A DNA stretch of 64,000 nt from Acidobacteriota bacterium (GCA_014584695.1 JACTMI010000010.1:124001-188000), one strand, 5' to 3'; counted from the first letter of the stretch, positions 8,577 to 17,785 are shown. Numbers and translations: made by a program. The notes: generated from the letters alone by a model not told the origin.

Positions 8577-10403
8577 TCAGAAAGCGATCGCGACCAGGAG
8601 CAAGACGAGCGCCAGCACGCCGAGCCCGACCGCCAGCGGCAGCAACCAGGGCGGCCGCGCGGCGGTCGCCGGCGGCGGCTGGAAGGCGGCGTGGGTGTCC
8701 GCCTTGGCGGCGCGGATCCGCTCGGCCAGCGCCTTGACCGCCGGATGGGAGCGGTCGAGCGCGCGCGCCTTCTCGAGCTCGAACTCGGCGTCGACCGCCG
8801 CGCCCTGCTCCAGGCTCCAGTTGGCGCGCGCGAGGCGCGCCGCCACCCGCAGCGAACGCGCCTCGTCCTCGAGCCGGCGGAACTCGACCTGCAACGCGGG
8901 CGGCATCTCCCAGACCGGCGTCCGCGCCTCGATCCCCTCGAGCAGCTCGGCGGCCGAGTCGGTGTCGCCGAGCGCGAGCAGGCGGGCCGCTTCGGCGACC
9001 CCCCCCTCGAGCGCGCGACGGGCGTTCTCGTTCAGGTTGCCGCGCGCCGAGGTCGCTCCCGAGCCGGCCAAAGCGCCCGGCTCGGCCTTCGCCGCCGGGC
9101 GGTGGCTGCGCTCCTCGGCGATCAGCTTGCGCACCTGCGAGTCGGCCCAGGCGAGCGCGTCGGAATCCGGCTCCCGCGCGCCGCGCAGCTGGGCCTCGCG
9201 TTCGGCCATCTGGCGCTCGATCTCGTCGCGCACCGCGCGCACTTCGGGCGTCGCCAGGTCCTCGTCGCTGGCCGCCGCCAGCAGATGGGTCGCCCCGGCG
9301 AGATCGCCCCGCGAGATCGCCGCGTGGATGCCCGACAGCGAGATCGTCGGCCGCGCCGGCCGCGCCGGCTCGGCGGCGACGCGCTCGATCGTCCCCGGGC
9401 TGGGCGTCGCGCGGGCGCTGTCGAAGTGGCGGTCGAGCTCCTCCTGCGTCGGCCCGCGGCGGGAGGCGGCGTGCGGGGTCGTGGTCAGTTCGGCGGAGCC
9501 GCCGATCAGGGCCGAGAGCCTTCGCCCGAGGGGATCCTCCCAGCGCGGGATCGGCAGCGCCGCGAGCTGGCGGGCGAAATCGTCGGTGTCGGCGAAGCGG
9601 TCGTCGGGGGACTTCGCCAGCGCGCGCACCACCAGCGCGCGCAGCGGCGCCGGCACGCGCCCTTTCGGATCGGCCTCGTCGAACTCGAGCGGCGGCCGGT
9701 GCAGGTGACCGGTGACGAGCGAGGGGAAGTCGACGCCCAGAATCGGGTAGCGGCCGGTCAGCAGCTCGAACATCAGGATGCCGAACGAGTACAGATCGGA
9801 GCGCCCGTCGAGCTCCTTGCCCATCAGCTGCTCGGGCGAGGAGTAGCGCGGCTTGCCGAGGTACATGCCCGCGATCGACTTCTGCGTCTCGTCGCGCAAC
9901 ACCTTGACGATGCCGAGATCGATCAGCTTGACCTGCGCGTGGCCCTCCGGATCGCGCGTCAGCATCAGGTTGTCGGGGGCGATGTCGCGGTGCACGAACC
10001 CCTTGCCGTGGAGGAAGCGCAGGGCGCGCAGCCCCTGGAGCGAGATCTCGACCGCCAGCGGCACTTCGACCAGGTTTTCCGGCCGGCAGAGCTCCTCGAG
10101 GTTCACCCCGTCGATGAACTCCATCACCATGTAGGCGGCGCCCTCCTCGTCGACCGAGAAGTCGTAGAGCTGGGCGATGTTGGGGTGGCGCAGCCGGATC
10201 GCTGACTTGGCTTCGCGCTCGAAGCGGCCGCGCAGGTCGTGCTCGGAGTCGAGGCTGGAGCGCAGGACCTTGATGACCCTCAGCTCGTCGAGCTGCCGGT
10301 GGCGGACGAGGTAGATCACCCCCATGCCGCCCTCCGACAGCTTGCGGACGACCTCGTACTTGCCTTCGATCTTCCGGAGCGGCAGCACCTTGGCGGCTAG
10401 CAT
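8577..10403 (-). CDS. Membrane-anchored Ser/Thr protein kinase
   Basis: 608 residues from ATG at 10403; the longer open frame upstream lacks homology. The kinase domain spans about 16-285: glycine loop LSEGGMGVIYLV, Lys45, catalytic HRD (138-140), and DLG (162-164) replacing DFG. DLG is frequent in bacterial Hanks-type kinases and still carries the metal-binding Asp. The middle (about 330-570) is alpha-helical and charged, possibly TPR-like. The last 22 residues form one transmembrane helix, giving a tail-anchored cytoplasmic kinase. No PASTA or other external sensor is present. Activity is expected to be intact; substrates are unknown. Confidence 0.9.
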   Translation of the reverse strand: MLAAKVLPLRKIEGKYEVVRKLSEGGMGVIYLVRHRQLDELRVIKVLRSSLDSEHDLRGRFEREAKSAIRLRHPNIAQLYDFSVDEEGAAYMVMEFIDGVNLEELCRPENLVEVPLAVEISLQGLRALRFLHGKGFVHRDIAPDNLMLTRDPEGHAQVKLIDLGIVKVLRDETQKSIAGMYLGKPRYSSPEQLMGKELDGRSDLYSFGILMFELLTGRYPILGVDFPSLVTGHLHRPPLEFDEADPKGRVPAPLRALVVRALAKSPDDRFADTDDFARQLAALPIPRWEDPLGRRLSALIGGSAELTTTPHAASRRGPTQEELDRHFDSARATPSPGTIERVAAEPARPARPTISLSGIHAAISRGDLAGATHLLAAASDEDLATPEVRAVRDEIERQMAEREAQLRGAREPDSDALAWADSQVRKLIAEERSHRPAAKAEPGALAGSGATSARGNLNENARRALEGGVAEAARLLALGDTDSAAELLEGIEARTPVWEMPPALQVEFRRLEDEARSLRVAARLARANWSLEQGAAVDAEFELEKARALDRSHPAVKALAERIRAAKADTHAAFQPPPATAARPPWLLPLAVGLGVLALVLLLVAIAF

Positions 10404-10410
10404 ACTCCGG

Positions 10411-10431
10411 CGGCCCGCGGGCGGCGGGCCG
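10411..10431 (-). terminator. GC-rich hairpin downstream of the secreted protein gene
   Basis: Perfect 8-bp stem (CGGCCCGC/GCGGGCCG) with a 5-nt loop, 37-57 nt past the stop codon of the gene ending at 10468. A second imperfect hairpin (CGACCC.../...GGGTCG, 10441-10463) lies between. There is no U-tract, so this is a terminator-like structure only by position. Confidence 0.4.
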
Positions 10432-10467
10432 GACCCGGCGCGACCCGCTCCGGGGCGGGGTCGGCGG

Positions 10468-11310
10468 CTACGGGCAGGTCTGGAAAGCGTTGGTGTCGGT
10501 GACCGCCGGCGCCGAGACGCCGAGGGCGTTCTCGTAGACCTTGAAAGCACCGGTGTAGGTGTCGAGCACGGTGATCTGGAACTCGACGCTGGTCACCGCG
10601 GCGAAGAAGACCCAGTAGCGGTTGTTGAAGCCGCAGGCGTCGAGCACCTTGATCATCACCTCGAAGTTCGAGGGCGAGAAGAACCAGATCACGCCCGAGT
10701 CCTGCGAGCCGAGCGGCACGAAGCGGCCGCTGCCGGTGTTGCCCTGGAAGTCGCGCCAGGTCGCGCTCACCCGGAACCGCCCCTTGCCGAGCTCGGTGTA
10801 GCGGCCGTCGTAGGCGGGCATCGAGCCGTCGCCCGCGAGCACCCGCGTGGCGCCCGAGCAGGCGACGAAGTTCGAATAGCTGCCGCTGGCGCCGGGCTCG
10901 GCCGCTGCGGTCACCAGGTAGTAGCTCTGGTTCGAGTTGAGGGTCTCGTTCTGGATCGTGGACGAGCCCTTGCCGAGCTCGCCGTCGTCGTTGGCCGCTT
11001 CGAGGTTGGCGAGCGGCGTCGAAGGATCGAAAGCGCCCCGGTAGAGGTAGATCCAGCCGTCGAATGCCCCCTCCTGGATGCTGCGGATCGTGCAGGTGGC
11101 GTTGGCGTCGACGAAGAAGGGCTGCACGCCGTAGCCGACGATCTTGCCCGACAGGCTCGCCGTGTCGGCGTTCGGCCGATTGAAAGTCAGGCCGGTGGCG
11201 GTGGTGCCGTAGAAGGAGAACGCGGCCGCGGCCTCGACCGGCGTGCCCGGCAGCGCGAGCAGCGTCGCGGCGGCGAGGAGCGGGAGGGTTTGGCGGGTCC
11301 AGGGGATCAC
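10468..11310 (-). CDS. Secreted protein: PPC-like domain plus recurrent unnamed C-terminal domain
   Basis: 280 residues from GTG, with a signal peptide ending near ...PGTPVEAAAA (about residue 28). Residues 60-150 resemble a bacterial pre-peptidase C-terminal (PPC) beta-sandwich: FDGWIYLYRG, then LEAANDDGELG and YYLVTAA. Residues 176-280 form a second domain. Its pattern GRFRVSATW, FVPL, GVIWFFSPSNFEVMIKVLDACG, YWVFFAAVTSVEF and a final ...CP recurs twice in the secreted protein at 42066-44096. No enzymatic residues are evident, so a binding, adhesive or cell-envelope role is likely. It lies 71 nt downstream of polA and 64 nt upstream of the kinase, all on one strand. Confidence 0.8.
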   Translation of the reverse strand: MIPWTRQTLPLLAAATLLALPGTPVEAAAAFSFYGTTATGLTFNRPNADTASLSGKIVGYGVQPFFVDANATCTIRSIQEGAFDGWIYLYRGAFDPSTPLANLEAANDDGELGKGSSTIQNETLNSNQSYYLVTAAAEPGASGSYSNFVACSGATRVLAGDGSMPAYDGRYTELGKGRFRVSATWRDFQGNTGSGRFVPLGSQDSGVIWFFSPSNFEVMIKVLDACGFNNRYWVFFAAVTSVEFQITVLDTYTGAFKVYENALGVSAPAVTDTNAFQTCP

Positions 11311-11381
11311 GGCGGGCGGCCTCGAGCGGGCGATTCTAGCGGGCGGGCGGGTGCGCTGTCGAACCGGACGCTCGCCGGCCT

Positions 11382-14015
11382 CTAGCCCTTGGCTTCGTAC
11401 CAGGTGGGGCCCCAGCCGGCCTCGGCGACCAGGGGGACTTCGAGGGTGGCGACGCTCTCCATTTCGTGGCGGACCAGGGTGGCGACGGCCTCGACTTCGG
11501 CCTCCGGGACTTCGAGCACCAGCTCGTCGTGGACGGTGAGCAGCAGGCGGGCTTCGGGATGCTCGGCGGCGAGGCGGCGGTCGACCGCGATCATCGCCAG
11601 CTTCAGCAGGTCGGCGGCGGTGCCCTGGATGCGGGCGTTGATCGCGATCCGGCGGCCGTTGTCGCGGACGGCGAAGCTCGGGCTCTGGAGCTCCGGCAGG
11701 TGCCGTACCCTGCCGTAGAGGGTCTCGACCTTGCCCTCCCGCTCGGCGGCCGCCAGAGTCTGCTGCATGTAGTCCTGGACGCCGCCGAAGCGGGCGAAGT
11801 AGGCGGCCATGAACTGCTCGGCCTCCTTGCCCGGGATGCCGAGCGCCTGCGAGAGACCGTAGGCGCTCATGCCGTAGATGAGGCCGAAGTTGATGGTCTT
11901 GGCGGCGCGCCGCTGGTCGGCGCTGACCAGGGCGGGGTCGATGCCGAGCACGCTCGCCGCGGTGGTTCGGTGGATGTCCTCGCCCGCGCGGAAGGCCTCG
12001 ATCATCGCCGGCTCGCGCGCGATGTGGGCGAGCACGCGCAGCTCGATCTGGCTGTAGTCGGCGACCAGCAGCAGCCGGCCCGGGCCGGCGCGGAAGGCCT
12101 TGCGGATCTTCTGGCCCTGCTCGGTCCGCACCGGGATGTTCTGCAGGTTGGGATTGACGGAGGAGAGGCGGCCGGTGGCCGCCACCGCCTGCTGGATCCG
12201 GGTGTGCAGGCGGCCGTCGGCGCCGACCAGCTGCGGCAGCGCGTCGACGTAGGTCGACTTGAGCTTGCCCAGCTCGCGGAAGCGGAGCAGCTTCTGCGGC
12301 AGCTCGTGGCCCTGGCGCGCCAGCTCCTCGAGCGTCTCCGCGTCGGTCGACCAGCTCTTGGTCTTCTTCGTCCGCCGCCCCGAGGGCAGCTTCAGCTTCT
12401 CGAACAGCACGATGCCGAGCTGCTGCGGCGAGTTCAGGTTGAAGCGCTCGCCGGCGAGCGAGTGGATCTCGCTCTCGAGCCGCGCCAGCTCGGACCCCAT
12501 CTCGGCCGACATCGCGGCCAGGTAGTCGACGTCCAGGCCGATGCCGGTCTCCTCCATGCCGACCAGCACCGGCACCAGCGGCGCCTCGATCTCGCGGTAG
12601 ACGGCCGCCAGTCGCCCGGCCGGCTCGAGCTCGGCGAAAGCGGCCGGCACCAGCCGCGCGAGCAGGGCGAGCCGCTCGGCGGCCATCTCGGCCAGGCGGG
12701 CGTCGCCCACCGGCGGCTCGTGCCCCTTGTCGAAGCCGGCCTCCTTGGCGCTGCGCGGCGCTCGCCCCTCACGCTCGAGCGCGATCTCCGCGAGCGAGTG
12801 GCCGTGGGCCGAGGAGCGGAGCAGATAGGAGGCGAGCATCAGGTCGAGCAGGCGCGCGCGCGCGCGGCCGCCCCCCTCCGCCAACCGGAGCAGCTCCTTG
12901 AGATCGTGGCCGGCGAGCTCCAGCGCGGGGTCCGCGGCCCAGCGCCCGAGGGTGGCCCGGACGGCGGCGTCGAGCCCGGGGCGGCGCAGGTCGGCGAGCG
13001 TGCCGGCGCCGTCCGCGCCGGCGACCGCCACCGCCACCGGCCGCTCGCCGCCGAGCAGGACGACGGTCAGGCGGTCGTCGAGCGCCGCGGTCGCCGCCTG
13101 CCACTCCGCAGCCGTCGTCACCTCGGCGAGCGGAGCGGCGGCCGGCGCCGAATCCTGGCCGGCGCCGAGCTCGGCGAGCAGGGTGCGGAACTCGAGCTCG
13201 GCGTAGAGCTGTCGCAGCGCCTCGGTGTCCGGCGGGTCGAGCCGCAGCGACTCCGGGTGGAGCTCGACCGGCAAGTCGGTGTGAATGGTGACCAGCTCTT
13301 TCGACAGCAGCGCCTGCTCGCGGTGGTTCAGCAGCCCCTCGCGGTAGCCTTTGCGCGAGATCTCGCCGGCGCGCTCGAGCAGCTCTTCGACCGAACCGTA
13401 CTCGGCGATCAGGTTCTGCGCCCCCTTCTCGCCGATGCCGGGCACCCCCGGCACGTTGTCGACGCTGTCGCCGGTGAGCGCCAGGAAATCGGCGATCTTC
13501 GCCGGCGGCAGGCCGTAGTCTCGCTCGACCTCGGCCGGGTCGTAGCGCTTGCCGCGGCCGGTGTGAAAGAGCGAGACGTGCGGGCCGACCAGCTGCATCA
13601 GGTCCTTGTCGGCGGAGACGAGCAGGACTTCGTAGCCCCGCTCCGCCGCCTGCCGGGCGAGCGTCCCCATCAGGTCGTCCGCCTCGTAGTTGTCGAGCTC
13701 GAGGATCGGGATGCGGTAGGCCTCGATGGCGCGGCGCAGGTAGGGAATCTGGACGCGCAGATCCTCGGGCATCGGCGCGCGGTTGGCCTTGTAGTCGGCG
13801 AATCTCTCGGTGCGCACGGTCTGGTCGGAGACGTCCCAGGCGACGCCGACCAAGTCGGGCGCCTCGTCGCGCAGGACCTTGCGCAGGATCTGGAGGAAGC
13901 CGTAGACGGCGTTGGTCGGCTGCCCCTTCGAGTTGGCCAGCTCGCGGATGGCGTAGAAGGCGCGGAAGATGGTGTGGAAACCGTCGATCAGCAGGAGCTT
14001 CGGGCGCGCGGACAC
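11382..14015 (-). CDS. polA: DNA polymerase I, proofreading site apparently lost
   Basis: 877 residues, typical PolA length. The N-terminal 5'-3' exonuclease (1-290) shows LLIDGFHTIFRAFYA, YEADDLMGTLA and ALTGDSVDNVPG. The polymerase domain carries motif A ADYSQIELR, motif B RRAAKTINFGLIYG and motif C TVHDELVLE. The middle 3'-5' exonuclease-like region (about 300-460) lacks the DxE of Exo I: the segment reads LTVVLLGGERPVAVAVAG. The Exo II and III acidic residues are also missing, as in Taq-type enzymes. Role: Okazaki fragment maturation and repair synthesis. It is divergently transcribed from the small membrane protein at 14094. Confidence 0.97.
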   Translation of the reverse strand: MSARPKLLLIDGFHTIFRAFYAIRELANSKGQPTNAVYGFLQILRKVLRDEAPDLVGVAWDVSDQTVRTERFADYKANRAPMPEDLRVQIPYLRRAIEAYRIPILELDNYEADDLMGTLARQAAERGYEVLLVSADKDLMQLVGPHVSLFHTGRGKRYDPAEVERDYGLPPAKIADFLALTGDSVDNVPGVPGIGEKGAQNLIAEYGSVEELLERAGEISRKGYREGLLNHREQALLSKELVTIHTDLPVELHPESLRLDPPDTEALRQLYAELEFRTLLAELGAGQDSAPAAAPLAEVTTAAEWQAATAALDDRLTVVLLGGERPVAVAVAGADGAGTLADLRRPGLDAAVRATLGRWAADPALELAGHDLKELLRLAEGGGRARARLLDLMLASYLLRSSAHGHSLAEIALEREGRAPRSAKEAGFDKGHEPPVGDARLAEMAAERLALLARLVPAAFAELEPAGRLAAVYREIEAPLVPVLVGMEETGIGLDVDYLAAMSAEMGSELARLESEIHSLAGERFNLNSPQQLGIVLFEKLKLPSGRRTKKTKSWSTDAETLEELARQGHELPQKLLRFRELGKLKSTYVDALPQLVGADGRLHTRIQQAVAATGRLSSVNPNLQNIPVRTEQGQKIRKAFRAGPGRLLLVADYSQIELRVLAHIAREPAMIEAFRAGEDIHRTTAASVLGIDPALVSADQRRAAKTINFGLIYGMSAYGLSQALGIPGKEAEQFMAAYFARFGGVQDYMQQTLAAAEREGKVETLYGRVRHLPELQSPSFAVRDNGRRIAINARIQGTAADLLKLAMIAVDRRLAAEHPEARLLLTVHDELVLEVPEAEVEAVATLVRHEMESVATLEVPLVAEAGWGPTWYEAKG

Positions 14016-14093
14016 GGGCGGAGACTAGCAAGGCTGGGTTAGGCTCGCGGCCGCGCCCGCGGACGCGGCGCGACCGACCTGGAGGCGACGACG

Positions 14094-14372
14094 ATGCCCG
14101 AGTTCGCGATGATGAACGGCTTCCTCTGGCTGCTCCTCGGCCTGCTGGCCGGCGTGCTGGCCCGCTTTTTCCTGCCCGGCAAGGATCGCGTGGGGTGCCT
14201 GCCGACGATCGTGATCGGCGTCGCCGGCGCTTTCCTGGGCGGTTTCCTCGCCACCCTGCTCGGCTTCGGCGGCTTCCGCGGCTTCGACGTCTACAGCCTG
14301 CTCGTCGCCACCCTGGGCGCCGTCCTGCTGCTGCTGGTGGTGCGGATCGTCCGCGGCCGCGGCGGCCGCTGA
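14094..14372 (+). CDS. GlsB/YeaQ/YmgE-family small membrane protein
   Basis: 92 residues, three hydrophobic segments, with the family pattern LLAGVLARFFLPGKDRVGCL and GVAGAFLGGFLATL (transglycosylase-associated protein family). A good Shine-Dalgarno, GGAGG, lies 8 nt upstream of the ATG. Members are often stress-induced inner-membrane proteins of unknown mechanism. It is convergent with moaB (15 nt gap) and divergent from polA. Confidence 0.85.
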   Translation: MPEFAMMNGFLWLLLGLLAGVLARFFLPGKDRVGCLPTIVIGVAGAFLGGFLATLLGFGGFRGFDVYSLLVATLGAVLLLLVVRIVRGRGGR

Positions 14373-14387
14373 GCCCGCCCAGGAACT

Positions 14388-14900
14388 TCAGCTCGCGCGC
14401 CGCGCCTGGCCGAGCAGGTGGGCGATCTCGGGCAGGACGAGGGCGGAGAGGGCGAGGTCGACCGCGGCGGGCGAGCCGGGAACGAGGAAGATCGCCTTGC
14501 CGGCGGTGATGCCGGCGGTGGCGCGCGAGAGCATGGCGGCCGGCCCGATCTGGTCGAAGGAGAGACGGCGGAAGAGCTCGCCGAAGCCGTCGATCGTCTT
14601 GTCGAACAGCGGCGCCAGCGCCTCGATCGTGACGTCGCGCGGCGCGAAGCCGGTACCGCCCGTGACCACGACGGCGTCGACCGCCTTGGCGGCGAGCGCC
14701 TCGGCCACCGCGGCCCGCAGCAGGCCGGCATCGTCGCGCACCAGGATCGACTCCAGCACCCGGTGCCCGGCGGCCTCGAGCCGCTGGCGGGCGAGCGCTC
14801 CCGACAGGTCCTTCTCCGGCGTCCGCGTGTCGCTCGCGGTGATGACCGCGAAACCGAACGCGGACCGCTGCGCCGCCGCGCGATGCTCGTCGACCGGCAT
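14388..14900 (-). CDS. moaB: Molybdopterin adenylyltransferase-like protein MoaB
   Basis: 170 residues, full MoaB/Mog length. The motifs are VVVTGGTGFAPRDVT, then GFGELFRRLSF, MLSRATAGI and FLVPGSPAAV, which form the molybdopterin-binding fold. It adenylates molybdopterin before metal insertion. Together with the XdhC- and MobA-like genes at 4.1-5.9 kb it indicates use of molybdoenzymes. The gene is divergent from arginase with a 62-bp gap. Confidence 0.93.
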   Translation of the reverse strand: MPVDEHRAAAQRSAFGFAVITASDTRTPEKDLSGALARQRLEAAGHRVLESILVRDDAGLLRAAVAEALAAKAVDAVVVTGGTGFAPRDVTIEALAPLFDKTIDGFGELFRRLSFDQIGPAAMLSRATAGITAGKAIFLVPGSPAAVDLALSALVLPEIAHLLGQARRAS

Positions 14901-14962
14901 GGGGAAACGCTAGCACGGCGCCACGCCGCCGGCGGCCGTGGCGGCTGCTAGGATCCGCCGCC

Positions 14963-15868
14963 ATGAAGCCGCGCAAGGTGGCGATCCTGGGCGTCCCGAT
15001 GGACCTCGGCCAAGGGCGGCGCGGGGTCGACATGGGGCCCTCCGCGCTGCGCTACGGCCGGCTCGACCAGCAGCTCGAGGGGCTCGGCCACGAGCTGCTC
15101 GACCTCGGCGACGTCGACGTCCCCACCGCCGAGGAGCTGCGCATCGAGCACGCCAAGCCGGGCGGTGGCATGGGCTACCTCGAGGCGATCCGGCGCGCCT
15201 GCGAGATCACGGTCGATCGTCTGCTCGGCTTGGGCGACGACGTCTTCCCGGTGGTGCTCGGCGGCGACCACTCGATCGCCATGGGCTCGGTCACCGGCTG
15301 CTCGCGCCGGCAGCGGACGGGCCTGGTCTGGATCGACGCCCACGGCGACTTCAACACGCCACGCACCTCGCCGTCGGGCAACATCCACGGCATGCCCCTC
15401 GCGGCGCTCTGCGGCCTGGGCGAGCCCCGGCTGGTCGACCTCGCCTGGCCGGGGGCCAAGGTGCGGCCGGAGGACGTCGTGCTGATCGGCGTGCGCGACC
15501 TCGACGGCGAGGAGCGCCGGCTGATGCGCGAGGCCGGAGTCACCGTCTACACGATGACCGAGGTCGATCACCTCGGGCTCTCCGAGGTGGCGGCGCGCAC
15601 TTTCCGCCAGCTCGAGGCGCTGCCGCGCGTCCACCTCTCCTTCGACGCCGACGTGCTCGATCCCGAGATCGCGCCCGGTGTCGGCACGCCGGTGCCCGGC
15701 GGGCTGACCTTCCGCGAGGCCCACCTGCTGATGGAGCTGTTCGCCGACTGGGGGCGGGTGACCAGCCTCGACCTGGTCGAGGTCAACCCGATCCTCGACC
15801 GCGCCAACGTCACCGCCAACACGCTGGTCGGCCTGACCCTCAGCTTGCTCGGCAAGAAGATCTACTAG
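14963..15868 (+). CDS. rocF: Arginase
   Basis: 301 residues, the usual arginase length. All binuclear manganese motifs are visible: GGDHS, DAHGDFNTP and SFDADVLDP, plus TSPSGNIHGMPL, which distinguishes arginase from agmatinase. It hydrolyses L-arginine to ornithine and urea in the cytoplasm. SFDADVLDP differs from the more frequent SFDVD form but keeps both metal Asp residues. It is a single gene, convergent with the kinase at 15915. Formiminoglutamase is less likely because of the arginase-type specificity loop. Confidence 0.94.
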   Translation: MKPRKVAILGVPMDLGQGRRGVDMGPSALRYGRLDQQLEGLGHELLDLGDVDVPTAEELRIEHAKPGGGMGYLEAIRRACEITVDRLLGLGDDVFPVVLGGDHSIAMGSVTGCSRRQRTGLVWIDAHGDFNTPRTSPSGNIHGMPLAALCGLGEPRLVDLAWPGAKVRPEDVVLIGVRDLDGEERRLMREAGVTVYTMTEVDHLGLSEVAARTFRQLEALPRVHLSFDADVLDPEIAPGVGTPVPGGLTFREAHLLMELFADWGRVTSLDLVEVNPILDRANVTANTLVGLTLSLLGKKIY

Positions 15869-15914
15869 CCCGGAGCTCTCACCCGCCTCGACCGCGGGGC
15901 CGGTGACGCGGGCG

Positions 15915-17510
15915 CTACTTCTTCTTGATCTTCTGGAGCTCCGGATTGATGCTGACCCGCTCGCGCGCGGCGTCCGGCTTGACGATCACCTGCACCCAGA
16001 GCGTCTCGTAGCCCTCGAGGTAGATCTCGACCAGGTAGGTCCCGGGGCCCGGGAAGGGGTAGAGCTTGCCACCGCCGGCGCCGTCCCACTGGTCGGCGAT
16101 GCCGATCACCTCGCCGTTGACCTTGAGGTAGGCCTCCTCGGGGTCGACGTCGAACTTGCCGAGCTTGCGCGTCTCGTAGAACGCGAAGATCGGCGGCGGG
16201 GTCGGCGTCGGCTTGGGTGTCGGCGCCGGCGTCGGCGTCGCGGTCGGCGCCACCGGGACCGGGCTCGGCTCCGGCGTCGGGGTCGGCATCCGCACCGGCA
16301 GGGGTGCGGCGGTCGGGGTCGGGGTCGGCTCGGGCGTCGGCTCCGCCGCCGGCGCCACCGGCTCGACCACGGCGGCAGCAGCCGGCCCTTCGGGCTGCGG
16401 CAGCGGCACGGCGGTCGGCACCGGCAGCTCCGCCGCGCCGACCGTGGGCGCCGGCGGCGAGCGCAGCATCCAGGCGACCGCGGCCACGCCGATCAACAGC
16501 GCCGCGGCGATGGCACCCCAGAGCAGCGGCGCCGGCGGCCCGCGCCGGCCGCCGCTCGACGGCTTCGGGTCGGCGCTCGGTGGCGGCAGGCTCGCTGCGG
16601 CCTGCGGACGCGGCGCCGCCGGAGCCTGCGTCCGCGGCATCAGCGCCGTCGGCGCGGTCGCCGCGGGGGTGCCGGGGTGGGCGGCCAGCGCGCGGGCGCG
16701 CGCGGCGAAGGTCACCGCGTCGGGCAGCCGGGACTCGCGGTCCTTGGCGAGCGCCCAGCCCAGGAACTCGGCGACCTCGGTCGAGAGCGTCGAGGCGATC
16801 GCGACGTCGGCGAGCGGATCCTCGTGGAGGATCTGGTAGACGAGGCTGGTCACCGTGTCGGCCGGGAAGGGCTTGCGGCGCAGCAGCATCTCGTAGAGCA
16901 CGACGCCCAAGGAGAACAGGTCGCTGCGGCCGTCGAGCGGGATCCCCTTGACCTGTTCGGGCGCCATGTAGGCGGGGCTGCCGACCATCATCCCGGTGCG
17001 CGTCAGCTCGGTGGATTCGCCGATCGCCTTGGCGACGCCGAAATCGGCGACCTTGACCCGGCCTTCGCGGGTCAGCAGCAGATTGCCCGGCTTGATGTCG
17101 CGATGGACGACACCGGCGACGTGCGCGGCGGCCAGGGCATCGGCGGCCTGGGCCGCGATCTCGAGCGCGCGCTCGATCGGAGGGAACTCGCCACGGGCGA
17201 GCTGGTCGGCGAGCGAGCGGCCCTCGACCAGCTCCATGACCAGGTAGAGCGCGTCGCCGTCGCGGCCGGCGTCGTAGACGGCGACCACGTTGGGATGGGT
17301 GAGTCGCGCCGCCACGCGCGCCTCGCGCTGGAAGCGGGCCGCGACCTCGTCGCGGTCGTCCCGGCCGCCGGCGAGCGCCGCCGAGATCAGCTTCACCGCC
17401 ACATCGCGGCCGAGCTGCGGGTCGTGGGCGAGGAAGACCGCGCCCATCGCGCCGCGGCCCAGCTCGCGCACGATCTCGTAGCGACCGACTCGACGGGGGA
17501 CCGGCTCCAC
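15915..17510 (-). CDS. Ser/Thr protein kinase with Pro/Thr-rich linker and PEGA-like tail
   Basis: 531 residues from GTG. The kinase domain occupies 8-270, with LGRGAMGAVFLA, Lys40, VVHRDIKPGN and ADFGVAK followed by the activation-segment GSPAYMAPEQ. One transmembrane helix lies near 325-345. A long Pro/Thr-rich, low-complexity stretch built on PTPT repeats follows. The last about 95 residues (FDVDPEEAYLKVNGEVIG, then YPFPGPGTYLVEI) are a PEGA-like surface domain. The kinase would be cytoplasmic with an external C-terminus, suggesting it senses something at or beyond the membrane. No partner gene is adjacent. Confidence 0.92.
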   Translation of the reverse strand: MEPVPRRVGRYEIVRELGRGAMGAVFLAHDPQLGRDVAVKLISAALAGGRDDRDEVAARFQREARVAARLTHPNVVAVYDAGRDGDALYLVMELVEGRSLADQLARGEFPPIERALEIAAQAADALAAAHVAGVVHRDIKPGNLLLTREGRVKVADFGVAKAIGESTELTRTGMMVGSPAYMAPEQVKGIPLDGRSDLFSLGVVLYEMLLRRKPFPADTVTSLVYQILHEDPLADVAIASTLSTEVAEFLGWALAKDRESRLPDAVTFAARARALAAHPGTPAATAPTALMPRTQAPAAPRPQAAASLPPPSADPKPSSGGRRGPPAPLLWGAIAAALLIGVAAVAWMLRSPPAPTVGAAELPVPTAVPLPQPEGPAAAAVVEPVAPAAEPTPEPTPTPTAAPLPVRMPTPTPEPSPVPVAPTATPTPAPTPKPTPTPPPIFAFYETRKLGKFDVDPEEAYLKVNGEVIGIADQWDGAGGGKLYPFPGPGTYLVEIYLEGYETLWVQVIVKPDAARERVSINPELQKIKKK

Positions 17511-17658
17511 GCCGGGATTCTAGCCGCAAACGCAGCGCCCCGTTCGCGTCACGCCAGGGCGCTCTCGTCACACTTGCCTGGCGCCGCCGGCCGGCCCGGA
17601 TCTAGCTTCGAGGCAGAGGCGGCGGGCGCTCCGGCGTCGCCACCTCCTTCTTGGGTAC

Positions 17659-17682
17659 GGCGGCGAGAGCCGCCTTTTTTTT
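17659..17682 (+). terminator. Orphan intrinsic terminator on the plus strand
   Basis: Perfect 6-bp stem GGCGGC/GCCGCC with loop GAGA (17659-17674) followed by eight T (17675-17682). It is the only strong plus-strand U-tract in the region, yet no plus-strand gene ends nearby; the nearest upstream one is arginase, 1.8 kb away. It may close a small RNA starting between about 17520 and 17650. Confidence 0.7.
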
Positions 17683-17785
17683 GCGCTCCGAAGCCCCGCC
17701 TCCGCCCCCCTTCGACGCCAAGCCTGTGCCGCTTCGCCGCCACGAACACAGCCCGGACCTCGCCGTGAAGCGCCGGACGGAGACC

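Noticed and set aside
5010-8737. Very long open frames on both strands (up to 1122 and 913 codons) overlapping the acyltransferase and MFS genes
   Set aside because: They are low-complexity Arg/Ala/Gly or Asp/Gln/Arg-rich translations with no recognisable domain, caused by scarcity of stops at high GC; the other frames hold clear domains.
11466-14042. 858-codon plus-strand frame antisense to polA
   Set aside because: Composition (Gly/Leu/Gln/Arg/Asp) mirrors the reverse of polA codons; no motif or plausible ribosome site.
16213-16839. Val/Gly repeat-rich plus-strand frame resembling a repeat protein
   Set aside because: It is the antisense reading of the Pro/Thr-rich linker of the kinase gene.
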